Below the pieces are notes generated by a model, which made no database searches, had not been told where the DNA came from, and saw only the letters and a list, made by a program, of their open reading frames with translations. From the NCBI RefSeq assembly GCF_001593385.1, contig NZ_LUVZ01000001.1, forward strand, positions 682,001-746,000: 64,000 nt of DNA, written 5' to 3'. Below, one piece after another: positions 21,839-31,471 of this stretch. The translations under genes were made by a program, and so were the position numbers. Positions within the stretch are counted from its first letter, which is position 1. The number at the start of each line of letters is the position of its first letter. This DNA comes from Chryseobacterium cucumeris (GTDB taxonomy: Bacteria > Bacteroidota > Bacteroidia > Flavobacteriales > Weeksellaceae).

Positions 21839-24829
21839 ATGAGAGTTTGGGCATTAATTTTTGCTTGTATCTATCTAAACATTTTCGGGCAGCACTATAC
21901 ATCTACGTGGTATAACATAGATAACGGGCTTCCCCAAAGCAGTGCAAAGGCCATTGTCAAAGACAAATATGGCTTCATCTGGATTTCTACTGAAAACGGA
22001 CTGGTAAGGTATGACGGGAGTTCTTTTATTACCTTTAATAATTTCAGGGTAAATAATCTTCATTTTGGCGAATTTATAGGAGATCCGTGCCTTGACAGCA
22101 TCACCGTTCTTAATAATTTCCAGGAAAATAAAATTATTATCAGAAACAGATTTCCTAAACTGGCAAGCCTTACTAAGGGTGATAAAATGACCTATTGCAA
22201 TGGTACCGATATCCTGCACCGTATTGCCAATAATATCATTACATCGGATTTCTATAATGACGTCCAGTATTTTATTCAGCTTAGAAATTCTGTTTATCAT
22301 TTTACAGAAAAGAATGCCATCATCTATAAGGAAGGAAAAAAGGAAATAAAAATTGCTTTCCCTTTTACCAATAAAGACCTGAATTACATCTTTGTACTGA
22401 ATAATCACCTTTTCGTCAATGATCTGAAAAAAAGAAAGACCTACTCCATCTACAAGGGGCAGCTTTCTGTTTCTGATCAACCTACACTTTTTAACCACCC
22501 TGATACGAAAATATACTGGCAGCAGATTACCAATCAGACTTTTATTATCAACCACGACAACATTTATCTTTTAGAAGGTAACGAAAAGGATCTCCGTTTA
22601 AAATTTCTTGTCAATTTTGAAGAAATCGGAAATCATTCCTACTGCTCGATGTTCTATGATAAAGCGTTCAACAAATTGTACCTGGGAACGCTTAATAATG
22701 GTCTGAATGTTCTTCAGCTTTCCAATTTCTATGTATCGAGAAAAGAAGCTGATTTTTCCAGCAATGTATATTTCGCATCTCTTCCTTTCAGCCAAAGTAC
22801 AATTATTGCTGAGGACGGAACAGAATTCGGAAGAAACGGAATTGTAAACAGCCATCTTTTCGGAAACAATGACAATTATCTGATGATGTATGACGATTCC
22901 GGAAATATTCTGATCAAAAAGAGAAACCATATCGTCAGGTTTTATAAAAATTCGGGATATAAAAAAAAGGATTCCACTTTTGTTAAAAAGGGACTTGAAA
23001 CATTTATGAAAAGCGGAAGCCTTTACGGCACTACCTTCACAGATCTTTCAGGCACTCAACTCCATCTGTACAAAAAGGATATATTCAGCCAGCCGGATTA
23101 CACCTATACTTTTAAAAGTTTTGTCAATATTTTTCATCAATATAATGAGAATGAAATTCTGACCGGAAACAGCGACGGCCTTTATTCCATAGCACTACGA
23201 AGCAATACCATAACTCCTTTGATCAAAAATATTCATGTCAAAAGTATTATCAGGACAAAAGATAATCTGATATGGATTACAACAGAGAAAAACGGCTTCT
23301 ATCTATTCAGAAATCATAAGCTGATCAAGATGCCAAACGATGTGAACAATTATCTCCAGTCGGCTCATTATATTCTTGAAGACCAGAAGGGATATTATTG
23401 GATTTCGTCGAATAACGGGATGTTTAAGGTCGCTAAAAAACAATTACTGCAGTATGCGGAAGGCAAAAAAACTTCTGTTTTTTATTATCGTTTCACCAAA
23501 AAAGACGGTTTCCTGACCAATGAATTTAATGGAAGCTCGGAGCCTAACGCCTACGCCCTTCCGAACGGAGATTTTGTATTTCCTTCAATGGACGGCTTTG
23601 TATTTTTCAATCCGGAAAGTATTCAGACTTATTATCCGGGAAGAAATAACATTTATATTGAACGGGTAAAAATCGGAAATTCTGAGCCTCAGTATTTTCA
23701 TCAGATCCTTGATTTGAAAAATGATTACAAAACAGCGGATGTCTTTATTGATATTCCTTATTTTTCCAATCCTGAAAACCTTTACATTGAAGCAAAAATA
23801 TCAGGAAAAGAAAATACCGAATGGGAAAAGATTGCCACAGGAAAAGAATTAAAATACACCATCAGCAACCTTTCTCCCGGAGATTACACCCTGAGGGTAA
23901 GAGTATTGATTTCTGCTGACGGGAAATATGAAGAAAAGGTAATACATTTTAAAATTCAGCCTCTTTTTTATCAGACCTTGCTTTTCAGAGTGTCTGCGTC
24001 CATTATTATCCTTATTATCATCATCATTATCGTTCAGTTAACCACGAATTTTCTCAGGATAAAAAATAAAGCTTTAAAACAGATTGTTCATAATAAAAAC
24101 TCTGAACTGAAGGAAACCTCTCTTCACCTGGAGCTCGTAAAAAACAACCTGCAGAAAGAAACAGAATATCAGAAGAAACTGGTGGAAACTATCAGTCATG
24201 ACATTACCACTCCCATCAGATTTATTGCTATGCTTTCTCAGAAATTACATGAATCTGATGATGTAGAACTTCAGAAAAAATACTTTGACAGTATTTATAA
24301 ATCTTCCGAACAGCTGTATCAGTTTACCCTGAATTTGAAAGAATACACTGAGCTCTATAAGGCTGAAAATATTTTCGAAGAAAAGGAATATCCCATCAAC
24401 AGAATCCTGGAGACCAAGAATAAACTGTTCTGTGAAATTGCCAAAGAAAAAGGAACTACGATCACCAATCTTACTGAGGGCGTCATCTATTCCAGGGTAA
24501 ATGAAAGTATTTTAACAGCCATTATTCATAACCTCCTTGATAATGCTGTTAAGAATACCTCTCAGGGAAACATTACCCTTAGGATTACCGAAAATCTACA
24601 AAAATCCACAATAATAATTAGTGACACAGGAACAGGAATGTCTGAGGAACAGATTGCTATCTATATGAATCTGTTCAGAAATCCAAAACTGGAAACCCCC
24701 AGTTTTAAAGGAAAAGGATTGGGTCTGCATATGGTTATCCATCTGGTAAAAAAGATCAATGCTGAAATGAATTTCAGGCAAAACCATCCTAAGGGAACTG
24801 TTGTGGAAGTAACGCTCAAAAAAAACTAA
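21839..24829 (+). CDS. Sensor histidine kinase with two-component-propeller ectodomain
   Basis: A 996-residue membrane kinase. The signal peptide (ALIFACIYLNIFGQ) leads into a periplasmic beta-propeller region (about 20-600) with Reg_prop repeats (NGLPQSSAKAIVKDKYGFIW, ISTENGLVRYDG, YYWISSNNGMFKV). Then come a Y_Y_Y domain (about 640-710), one transmembrane helix (about 717-740), a coiled-coil linker, HisKA with phospho-His787 (ISHDITTPIRF) and an HATPase (HNLLDNAVKNT, DTGTGMS, GKGLGLHMV). Unlike the hybrid systems of Bacteroides it has no fused receiver or AraC domain. Its partner is the response regulator 5 bases downstream. The signal sensed is unknown; polysaccharide fragments are typical in the family. 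Confidence 0.93.
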   Translation: MRVWALIFACIYLNIFGQHYTSTWYNIDNGLPQSSAKAIVKDKYGFIWISTENGLVRYDGSSFITFNNFRVNNLHFGEFIGDPCLDSITVLNNFQENKIIIRNRFPKLASLTKGDKMTYCNGTDILHRIANNIITSDFYNDVQYFIQLRNSVYHFTEKNAIIYKEGKKEIKIAFPFTNKDLNYIFVLNNHLFVNDLKKRKTYSIYKGQLSVSDQPTLFNHPDTKIYWQQITNQTFIINHDNIYLLEGNEKDLRLKFLVNFEEIGNHSYCSMFYDKAFNKLYLGTLNNGLNVLQLSNFYVSRKEADFSSNVYFASLPFSQSTIIAEDGTEFGRNGIVNSHLFGNNDNYLMMYDDSGNILIKKRNHIVRFYKNSGYKKKDSTFVKKGLETFMKSGSLYGTTFTDLSGTQLHLYKKDIFSQPDYTYTFKSFVNIFHQYNENEILTGNSDGLYSIALRSNTITPLIKNIHVKSIIRTKDNLIWITTEKNGFYLFRNHKLIKMPNDVNNYLQSAHYILEDQKGYYWISSNNGMFKVAKKQLLQYAEGKKTSVFYYRFTKKDGFLTNEFNGSSEPNAYALPNGDFVFPSMDGFVFFNPESIQTYYPGRNNIYIERVKIGNSEPQYFHQILDLKNDYKTADVFIDIPYFSNPENLYIEAKISGKENTEWEKIATGKELKYTISNLSPGDYTLRVRVLISADGKYEEKVIHFKIQPLFYQTLLFRVSASIIILIIIIIIVQLTTNFLRIKNKALKQIVHNKNSELKETSLHLELVKNNLQKETEYQKKLVETISHDITTPIRFIAMLSQKLHESDDVELQKKYFDSIYKSSEQLYQFTLNLKEYTELYKAENIFEEKEYPINRILETKNKLFCEIAKEKGTTITNLTEGVIYSRVNESILTAIIHNLLDNAVKNTSQGNITLRITENLQKSTIIISDTGTGMSEEQIAIYMNLFRNPKLETPSFKGKGLGLHMVIHLVKKINAEMNFRQNHPKGTVVEVTLKKN

Positions 24830-24834
24830 TCTTT

Positions 24835-25446
24835 ATGAATGAAAAAATTTTAATTGCTGATGATCATTATGTAGTAAGAGCAGGAACCTGTTTGGTTCTT
24901 GAAACTGCTTATCCGGGTCTGAATATAGATTTTGCTGAAAATTATGACCAGGTGAAAAAGAAACTTGAAGATCAGCGGTATGACCTAATTATTTTAGACA
25001 TTGATATGCCAGGAACCCAATATAAAAAAATGGTTCCGGAGCTTAAAGATATACAGAATGACCTTAAAATTCTCATATTCTCAGGATATGATAAAGATGT
25101 AGCCATCCAATATATCAGGGAAGGGGCTGAAGGCTATCTGAATAAACAAAGCAGTGAAGAGGAAATTAAAAATGCGGTGAAAACGGTCATTGAAAAGGGA
25201 TATTTCTACCCTGCAGAGCTGATTGGTCTTATTATTCAAAACAAAAGAAATAATCCCGTAGAGAAGTTATCATCCAGGGAATACGAAATCTTCAAACTTC
25301 TGGCGGACGGTAATGGCAATCTGGAAATCGCCAACAGGCTCAATATTCAAATGTCTACAGTAAGCACTTATAAAAAAAGAATTTTTCAAAAGCTTAATGT
25401 TGGAAATATTGCTGAACTGATCAAAGTCTATGAAATGATGCATTAA
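24835..25446 (+). CDS. NarL/LuxR-type response regulator
   Basis: A 203-residue regulator. The receiver domain (1-120) has the acidic pair Asp9-Asp10, phospho-acceptor Asp55 (LIILDIDMPG), Ser83 and Lys104. The C-terminal GerE helix-turn-helix is LSSREYEIFKLLADGNGNLEIANRLNIQMSTVSTYKKR. It starts 5 bases after the propeller kinase and is its obvious partner. The target genes are unknown; nearest downstream is a convergent secreted-protein gene. Confidence 0.93.
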   Translation: MNEKILIADDHYVVRAGTCLVLETAYPGLNIDFAENYDQVKKKLEDQRYDLIILDIDMPGTQYKKMVPELKDIQNDLKILIFSGYDKDVAIQYIREGAEGYLNKQSSEEEIKNAVKTVIEKGYFYPAELIGLIIQNKRNNPVEKLSSREYEIFKLLADGNGNLEIANRLNIQMSTVSTYKKRIFQKLNVGNIAELIKVYEMMH

Positions 25447-25577
25447 AACGGGGCCGGAAATCCATAGTATTCCAACCCCAGAAAAAACACAAATCTCATG
25501 AGATTTTAACAGCTAACCCATTGATTTTTTATGCGTTATTTTTTATCATTGTATTTTTAGAATCATCTGTCGGTGTA

Positions 25578-26423
25578 CTAGTACAGTCTCTGTACAGAGA
25601 GAAATAACTCCCTTGTATTATCAGAAGTATTGGAATCTGTGGTTGTAGCATCGCTGCTTCCTGTTGTAGATTTATTATCTACACGGAATGCATAATACAC
25701 TCTGTACCATCTTGGCTCCGGTTCCTGTACTGTAATATCAAATGTTACCGTCTCATTATGGGTTTGAGTAAGATAAACACCATCATCAAATTGTCTGTAA
25801 GCTCCCGGTGATAATTTAATATTTCCATTATCAGAATCACCGGTATGGGTAGACATTTCCGAAACCCAGATTTTCACATCTGAAGTTCCTACATTGTAAA
25901 GTCTCGGATTAAAAGTGGTAGCCGCTCCCGTACCTGCTGAACTGCTGTTAAACTGGGCATCAAGTCTTAGAAAACCTCCCAAAACCGGAAGATCAGTAAG
26001 ATAGGTACTGGCCAATGTATTGGCTCCCGAAGTACCTGCAGGAATGCTTCCGTGATAATAGATTAAATCTCCAATGGGAATATCATTATCTTGTCCCCCA
26101 AAAGCAAATTTCCAGGTAGTTCCGTTGAACATATAATAGCCGGCTTTATCTACTTTTGCTGTTTTTACAGAAGGAACAGTTACAGCCTGTGTTACATACA
26201 CCAAAGCTCCAGTCTGAGCTGCCAGATAAACATTATCTTTAGCTCTTAACTGATCTCCTGTCATTCGGGGAGCCATCACTCCGTCAGCCGCAGTAGCCAC
26301 ATCGGGCTTTCCTTCTACATGCAAAGTTACTTTAGGGGAATCTGTATTGATCCCAACCTGGGAAAATGCCGCTATTGAAAAACACATCATAATGCTGGCA
26401 AGAGGTAATTTTATTTTTTTCAT
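25578..26423 (-). CDS. Secreted hypothetical protein
   Basis: A 281-residue protein. I start it at ATG 26423 because a signal peptide follows (LPLASIMMCFSIAAFSQVGINT); the frame extends another 42 codons upstream without features. The mature N terminus (QVGINTDSPKVTLHVEG...GVMAPRMTGDQL) is typical of a Flavobacteriia group of surface or exported proteins that resemble phage tail-fibre-like headers. The rest is Gly/Thr/Ser/Asp-rich and beta-predicted (TYLTDLPVLGGFLRLDAQFNSSSAGTG). The function is unknown. Confidence 0.8.
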   Translation of the reverse strand: MKKIKLPLASIMMCFSIAAFSQVGINTDSPKVTLHVEGKPDVATAADGVMAPRMTGDQLRAKDNVYLAAQTGALVYVTQAVTVPSVKTAKVDKAGYYMFNGTTWKFAFGGQDNDIPIGDLIYYHGSIPAGTSGANTLASTYLTDLPVLGGFLRLDAQFNSSSAGTGAATTFNPRLYNVGTSDVKIWVSEMSTHTGDSDNGNIKLSPGAYRQFDDGVYLTQTHNETVTFDITVQEPEPRWYRVYYAFRVDNKSTTGSSDATTTDSNTSDNTRELFLSVQRLY

Positions 26424-26674
26424 TTTAGTATATTTGTTTAAAAATTGAATAAATCGTTTAGGGTTAATTGAAAGATCATCAATCAGCCTTTGTTGAGCTA
26501 GCTGGTGCAAAGTTATCCGGACTGACAAATCAAATCCATGAATAATCAATGAAAAACAGGAAACAGCTCATAAAACACAAATTTCTAATAACCAGAAAGT
26601 TAAACCAGTCATTTTCTGAAATCTGACTGTTAAGAGAAAATATTGGAATGATTTAAAATTACCTTCTGCCACAA

Positions 26675-27631
26675 ATGACCACCGAAAAAGACATAAAAAT
26701 TGAACAGTACAAAAGACAGCTGGTGTATTATTATAATATTCTGATGTCTGTTATTCTTGCCCTATTTGGTTTAATATTTACTTTTATTATTCCCGATAAA
26801 ATAATGGCCTGGTATCTTTTCGGAGGACTTTTTTTAATGGTCTATACATATCTGATTGTACGCAAATCCTACTCGGTGAATGTCATGGTGCATTCCTACA
26901 TTATTATTGCGACACTTTATAATTTTTACATTATGCTGGCTTTCTGGAACAATTCTATAGCGAGTTTTGTCTGGCTTATTCCGATTCCGCTGGCAGCCTA
27001 TGTTTTCTTTCAAAGAAAGTATGTTTTTATTTACAGCATGTATGTTTTGCTGAATATTATAGCGGGATACCTTATTTCTAAATCTTTCAGCTTTAAATTC
27101 CCGATACACCAACCAGAAGATGTGAGAATTACCGATACCATCCTTATGATTTCCAATGTAGCAGTCATTGCACTCCTGCTCTATTTTAAGGATAAAATAA
27201 AACGGGTTGAAATTTACCCTGAAATTGAGGAGAAAGCCCAGAGTACAGCAATACAGCCGGTTCCTACAGCAGACAAAGCTCCTTTTGCGGATGAACTGTT
27301 TGAAAAAATTGAATCAGTGATGAGAGAGAAACAGCTGTATAAAGATGTTAATTTTAATATTTCAAAGCTTTCTACAGAAATGGATATTAACAGCAGTTAT
27401 ATCTCAAAATCAATTCGTACAAAAGGATATCCCAACTTCAATAATTACCTGAATATGCACAGAATTGAGTGTGTAAAAAGATTACTTCATGAAAATGACA
27501 TTGAAAAAGTAACCCTTATGTATATTTACACAGAAGCAGGATTTTCTAATCAGTCTACCTTCAACAGAGTTTTCAAACAGATGGAAAATATTACTCCTTC
27601 AGAGTACATCAACAGTCTGCAGCTTCATTGA
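26675..27631 (+). CDS. Membrane-bound AraC-family regulator
   Basis: A 318-residue protein. Residues about 17-185 contain five or six hydrophobic helices (YYYNILMSVILALFGLIFTF, WLIPIPLAAYVFF, TILMISNVAVIALLLYF). After a linker, residues about 210-318 are an AraC domain (NISKLSTEMDINSSYISKSIRTKGYPNFNNYLN, and YIYTEAGFSNQSTFNRVFKQMENITPSEYI). This membrane AraC layout is common in Flavobacteriia. The DNA-binding domain is cytosolic, so any DNA control must occur at the membrane. The signal and target are unknown. The MFS gene 115 bases downstream is a candidate. Confidence 0.87.
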   Translation: MTTEKDIKIEQYKRQLVYYYNILMSVILALFGLIFTFIIPDKIMAWYLFGGLFLMVYTYLIVRKSYSVNVMVHSYIIIATLYNFYIMLAFWNNSIASFVWLIPIPLAAYVFFQRKYVFIYSMYVLLNIIAGYLISKSFSFKFPIHQPEDVRITDTILMISNVAVIALLLYFKDKIKRVEIYPEIEEKAQSTAIQPVPTADKAPFADELFEKIESVMREKQLYKDVNFNISKLSTEMDINSSYISKSIRTKGYPNFNNYLNMHRIECVKRLLHENDIEKVTLMYIYTEAGFSNQSTFNRVFKQMENITPSEYINSLQLH

Positions 27632-27746
27632 TTTGTTTCGCCAATCAATATCATTGAGATAATGATTTTTAAATTCGGAAAATAATCAGGAAATTTACAT
27701 CACTTAATTTTTCCATCAAACCACTGCATTTTAATGCAAAAAAATC

Positions 27747-28949
27747 ATGAATTCATCTGAAAAAGCACTTCAGGGAAGCTCACGTTTCCGATATATAAAA
27801 CTTTGTATTTTCTTTTCAGGACTCTCGGTTTTTGCCCAGCTTTATCTTTTCCAGCCGATGCTGCCTATGGTTGCAGAGCAGTTCGGAGTGTCTGTAGGTG
27901 ATACTTCCCTGCTGGTTTCATCATCCACAATAGGTATGGCATTGGGATTACTGTTTTTTGCTTTTAAAGCAGACAGCTATTCCAGAAAAAGTCTTATGGT
28001 TTTTTCGCTGATTTCATCTGCCATTCTGACTATTATTTCTACCTGGATTCCAAGTTTAAGTCTGCTCATTGCTATCGGAGTATTGAAAGGATTTGTTGTT
28101 TCAGGCGTCTCAGCAGTTGCTCTTGCCTACCTTACAGAAGAAGTGGATGCTCTGGCAGTACCTGCAGCCATCAGTATGTATCTTAGCGGAAATACAATCG
28201 GTGGAATGAGCGGAAGGATAATGGCGACTCTTTTTGCAGGGGAATTCGGATGGCGTAATGCTGTTCTTCTGATCGGTATAGAAAGTTTTATTCTTGGTGC
28301 CGTATTCTGGAAACTGTTTCCGGAATCAAAATTTTTCAATTCTCAGAAAACAGATTATCATCTTAAGGTAAAACAGATGAAATTTTTCCTTACGAATCCT
28401 TACATGCTCCGTTTATATTGTACTGCAGCATTATTAATGGGTGTTTTCGTGAGTGTTTATAATTACCTGACATTCAGACTAGAGGCTAAACCATTTTCAT
28501 TAAGCCACTTTATCATTGCTTTTATCTTTCTGATGTATATTTTTGGCGTCTTTGGAACGATGATCGTAGGCCGTCTTTCAAGGAGGTTTCCCATGAATAA
28601 TATCCTTAAAGCATCCATTCTGACTATGATTATCGGAGCTGCTTTATTGCTGTCTGAAAACATTTATATCCTTATTTTCGGACTCGGGCTTTTCACCCTA
28701 TCATTCTTCGCTGCTCATACTATGGCCAGCCAGATGACCGCACTGTATGCCAAACGAGGAAAATCTTCTGCTACTTCTATTTACTGGCTTTTTTATTATT
28801 TTGGTTCAAGTATTCTGGGAAGTGGTACCGGCTACCTGCTTCATGCTTATTCCTGGAATGTTTTTATAGGAGTTCTTATGATAAGTGTTATAACCGCTCT
28901 TCTTCTTACCACTATTAATACCAATCCAAAAGCGGGAATAAAAAACTAA
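27747..28949 (+). CDS. MFS transporter
   Basis: A 400-residue inner-membrane secondary transporter with about 12 hydrophobic helices and the MFS loop 2-3 motif in FAFKADSYSRKSLMVFS. Similarity is to the bacterial drug or sugar efflux (YnfM/AraJ-like) branch: FAQLYLFQPMLPMVAEQFGVS is a typical opening. Its role as an efflux pump is inference, and the substrate is unknown. It lies downstream of the membrane AraC regulator. Confidence 0.9.
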   Translation: MNSSEKALQGSSRFRYIKLCIFFSGLSVFAQLYLFQPMLPMVAEQFGVSVGDTSLLVSSSTIGMALGLLFFAFKADSYSRKSLMVFSLISSAILTIISTWIPSLSLLIAIGVLKGFVVSGVSAVALAYLTEEVDALAVPAAISMYLSGNTIGGMSGRIMATLFAGEFGWRNAVLLIGIESFILGAVFWKLFPESKFFNSQKTDYHLKVKQMKFFLTNPYMLRLYCTAALLMGVFVSVYNYLTFRLEAKPFSLSHFIIAFIFLMYIFGVFGTMIVGRLSRRFPMNNILKASILTMIIGAALLLSENIYILIFGLGLFTLSFFAAHTMASQMTALYAKRGKSSATSIYWLFYYFGSSILGSGTGYLLHAYSWNVFIGVLMISVITALLLTTINTNPKAGIKN

Positions 28950-29145
28950 TACCACATAGATACCACATCCAATATTTCATGATTATGGGACAATTCACGT
29001 ATAATGTACTATTTTAACGTATTATTAATTTTTTATATCAAAAATTTAACCTAATATCCTTCAAAACAAGATTTAACAATGCAATGTCGGGCATACTATT
29101 TGCTATTTTACTAAAGACCATATCACCATTTAAAATCAAAATATT

Positions 29146-29559
29146 ATGAACGTAGCAGATCTAAAAATCAAGAACTTGGTTGAGTATAAAAATCAGATTT
29201 ATACCATTGCTGAGATCTTTCAAAATGTCGAACAGGCTTATTTTGTTAAAATTGAAAATGATATTCAAAGTATTTCGGTCCCGGCAGCATCCATTAAACC
29301 GATTAAAATAACGGAAGAATGGCTTGAAAAGCTCGGCTTTTCACGAACAGACAGTTCAGATCAGAGTATACGGTATGAAAGACCGGAAGCTTTTATAAAA
29401 TATGATATAGACCTGAGTTCCAGAAAAATACTGGAAGGGCTGAAAATATACGGAAACGCCATAAAGTGTAAATATATCCATGAGTTTCAGAATATTTTCT
29501 CAAGCTTATTCGGAAAGGAAACTGTTTTACATTATGGTTATTTGAAAACAGAATCGTAG
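29146..29559 (+). CDS. Hypothetical protein, Bacteroidota/phage small-protein type
   Basis: A 137-residue cytosolic protein with an N-terminal SH3-like barrel look (LVEYKNQIYTIAEIFQ...IKPIKITEEWLEKLGF). The I.PI.ITEEWL..LGF phrase is shared by many small proteins in Bacteroidota genomes and their phages; their function is unknown. It stands alone, with a palindromic terminator after it. Confidence 0.65.
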   Translation: MNVADLKIKNLVEYKNQIYTIAEIFQNVEQAYFVKIENDIQSISVPAASIKPIKITEEWLEKLGFSRTDSSDQSIRYERPEAFIKYDIDLSSRKILEGLKIYGNAIKCKYIHEFQNIFSSLFGKETVLHYGYLKTES

Positions 29560-29579
29560 TTAAATAGTTCTTAGTTGAG

Positions 29580-29614
29580 GAAGACCACAATTTACATGAT
29601 AAATTGTGGTCTTC
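29580..29614. terminator. Bidirectional palindrome after the 29.1 kb gene
   Basis: GAAGACCACAATTTA, loop CATGA, TAAATTGTGGTCTTC: a perfect 15-bp stem, 20 bases past the stop. Confidence 0.65.
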
Positions 29615-29688
29615 TTATGTATAATTGTTTCATCTTACTTCCGTAATTTAATATTTGCGTAAATTTGTGCCTATACGTACAAAATCTA

Positions 29689-30291
29689 ATGATGGATACA
29701 GATACAATAGTTTTACAACTCATAGAACACTTTCGAGAAATCGTTTTTTTAGAAGATAAAGATATTGACTGTATTAGTTCCAAATTAGAAATTATACAAC
29801 TTAAAAAGAAAGATTATCTGCTTCGCGAAGGACAGGTTTCCAGACATATGCGTTTCATTGCACAAGGAAGTCTCTATGCGTACCACATTGATGAAAAAGG
29901 AAAAGAAAATACCACTCAGCTGGGTATTGAAAACTGGTGGGTAAATGATCTTTACAGCTATCTTAGCGAACTGCCTTCAAGAATGTTTATTCAGGCTAAT
30001 GAAGATACCACCATCATACAGATCAGTAAAAATAATCTGGAATTATTGTACAAAGAAGTTCCGGCTGTCTCAGAATTCTGGCGCCTGAAAATGCAATCTG
30101 CCTATGTTACTTTACAGGAAAGAACCTTTGAACATTCCCGTGTTGATGCCTACACCAAATACAGAACATTTGTCACTACTTACCGTAATATCGAACAGCG
30201 TTTTCCTCAATACATGATCGCTTCCTACCTCGGAATCACCGTTGAATACCTCAGCTATCTGAGAAAAAAACACCTGTCTGACGTTTCTTAA
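29689..30291 (+). CDS. Crp/Fnr family transcriptional regulator
   Basis: A 200-residue protein with an N-terminal cyclic-nucleotide-binding beta barrel (KDYLLREGQVSRHMRFIAQGSLYAYHIDEKGKENTTQLGIENWWVND) and a C-terminal winged helix (FPQYMIASYLGITVEYLSYLRKKHL). This is the Bacteroidota Crp/Fnr subgroup, in which cAMP residues are usually lost. The start is at ATG 29689 (or the next ATG, 29692); the longer frame begins with a weak GTG. It lies just upstream of an outer-membrane protein and a DoxX gene in the same direction, likely targets. Confidence 0.87.
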   Translation: MMDTDTIVLQLIEHFREIVFLEDKDIDCISSKLEIIQLKKKDYLLREGQVSRHMRFIAQGSLYAYHIDEKGKENTTQLGIENWWVNDLYSYLSELPSRMFIQANEDTTIIQISKNNLELLYKEVPAVSEFWRLKMQSAYVTLQERTFEHSRVDAYTKYRTFVTTYRNIEQRFPQYMIASYLGITVEYLSYLRKKHLSDVS

Positions 30292-30356
30292 GATTTCTTA
30301 AGTTTATTCCGTTCCGGCCTGAATAATTTTGCTCACAGAAATTTAATGAGTGAAAT

Positions 30357-30977
30357 ATGAAGGCAAAAATTATCGCTATAACAGCTCTTGCATCAGCTTC
30401 CCTGAGCCTGAATGCACAGCAGCTTTCCTATACCCCGGATCTTGTTTTAGGACATCGCTCCTATACTTATATGCACAATATCAATTATCAGCTGAATGAA
30501 CGGTTGAAACTGAACAATCTTACCCTATTTGATACAGAATATAACAAAGATAAAGAAAACATATTCTTCATCAGAAATACCCTCTCGTATAATCTTACCA
30601 AAAGACTGAGTGCCAATGCGGCATTGGGAATGAAAAATCCCGGCGCATTTTTCAGTATTTACCTGCAATATAAAATCATCCAGTCCTCCTATTCACTTTC
30701 CTACTCTATAGGAACTACGTATCAGAAAGGATTTTCTCTGGAACAGTCTGTATCATTTGAATACACCCCTTATCTGACAGAAAATTTCAAAGGATACTTC
30801 AGTGTACTCGCTATTGGGAATCTTGATGACAGCGGATACCCCAGAGGGTTACAGTTTGTCAGATTAGGAGTAAAACAGAATAAAATGATGTACGGACTGG
30901 CTTCCAATTTTGATCAGTTTAATAACGGAAAAAAGACCCTGGAAAATATCGGGGCATTTGTAAAATATAACTTTTAA
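30357..30977 (+). CDS. Predicted outer-membrane beta-barrel protein
   Basis: A 206-residue protein with a signal peptide (AKIIAITALASASLSLNAQQ) and alternating hydrophobic/polar strands with many aromatic residues. It ends in Phe (AFVKYNF), the usual C-terminal signature for outer-membrane insertion. No named family is recognised. Thirteen bases later the DoxX gene begins, so they form one operon under the upstream Crp regulator. Confidence 0.7.
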   Translation: MKAKIIAITALASASLSLNAQQLSYTPDLVLGHRSYTYMHNINYQLNERLKLNNLTLFDTEYNKDKENIFFIRNTLSYNLTKRLSANAALGMKNPGAFFSIYLQYKIIQSSYSLSYSIGTTYQKGFSLEQSVSFEYTPYLTENFKGYFSVLAIGNLDDSGYPRGLQFVRLGVKQNKMMYGLASNFDQFNNGKKTLENIGAFVKYNF

Positions 30978-30990
30978 ATAATGATAAGAA

Positions 30991-31392
30991 ATGAAAAAGA
31001 ACATTGATTTAGGAATGCTGATTATAAGAATAGCAATCGGATTTCCCATGTCTGTTTATGGAATCAGTAAGTTGATTCACGGAATTGGGTTTATTGAGGA
31101 CATGATGATCATGTACGGCTTACCATCATTCTTTGCCTATGGTGTATTTGTGGGAGAAATTATAGCTCCTGTACTGTTGATCTTAGGATTCCGGGCCCGT
31201 CTGGCAGGATTAATCTTTGCTGCCAATTGCTTCACGGCTACCCTACTGGCGCAAACAGCCAATATTTTCAAGCTTAATGACTTTGGAGGCTGGGCGTTGG
31301 AACTGCTTGTGATTTATATGCTCGTAAGTCTAAGTTTTTTCTTTACCGGTGCCGGAAAATACGCAGTTTCAACCCAAAATACGTGGGATTAA
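30991..31392 (+). CDS. DoxX family membrane protein
   Basis: A 133-residue inner-membrane protein with four helices and the DoxX hallmarks GISKLIHGIGFIEDM, FFAYGVFVGEIIAPVLLILG and FFFTGAGKYAVS. DoxX-like proteins are linked to redox stress or quinone use, but the function here is unproven. It follows the outer-membrane protein gene by 13 bases and is followed by a terminator. Confidence 0.88.
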   Translation: MKKNIDLGMLIIRIAIGFPMSVYGISKLIHGIGFIEDMMIMYGLPSFFAYGVFVGEIIAPVLLILGFRARLAGLIFAANCFTATLLAQTANIFKLNDFGGWALELLVIYMLVSLSFFFTGAGKYAVSTQNTWD

Positions 31393-31422
31393 TCCAAATG
31401 AAATACATAAAGTGAACTCAAT

Positions 31423-31457
31423 AAAAAGCCTCCCGATCAACAACCGGAAGGCTTTTA
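31423..31457. terminator. Terminator after the DoxX gene
   Basis: AAAAGCCTCCCG, loop ATCAACAAC, CGGAAGGCTTTT, with one mismatch in the stem. Convergent with the DUF1062 gene. Confidence 0.75.
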
Positions 31458-31471
31458 TAATGATTGATCAT

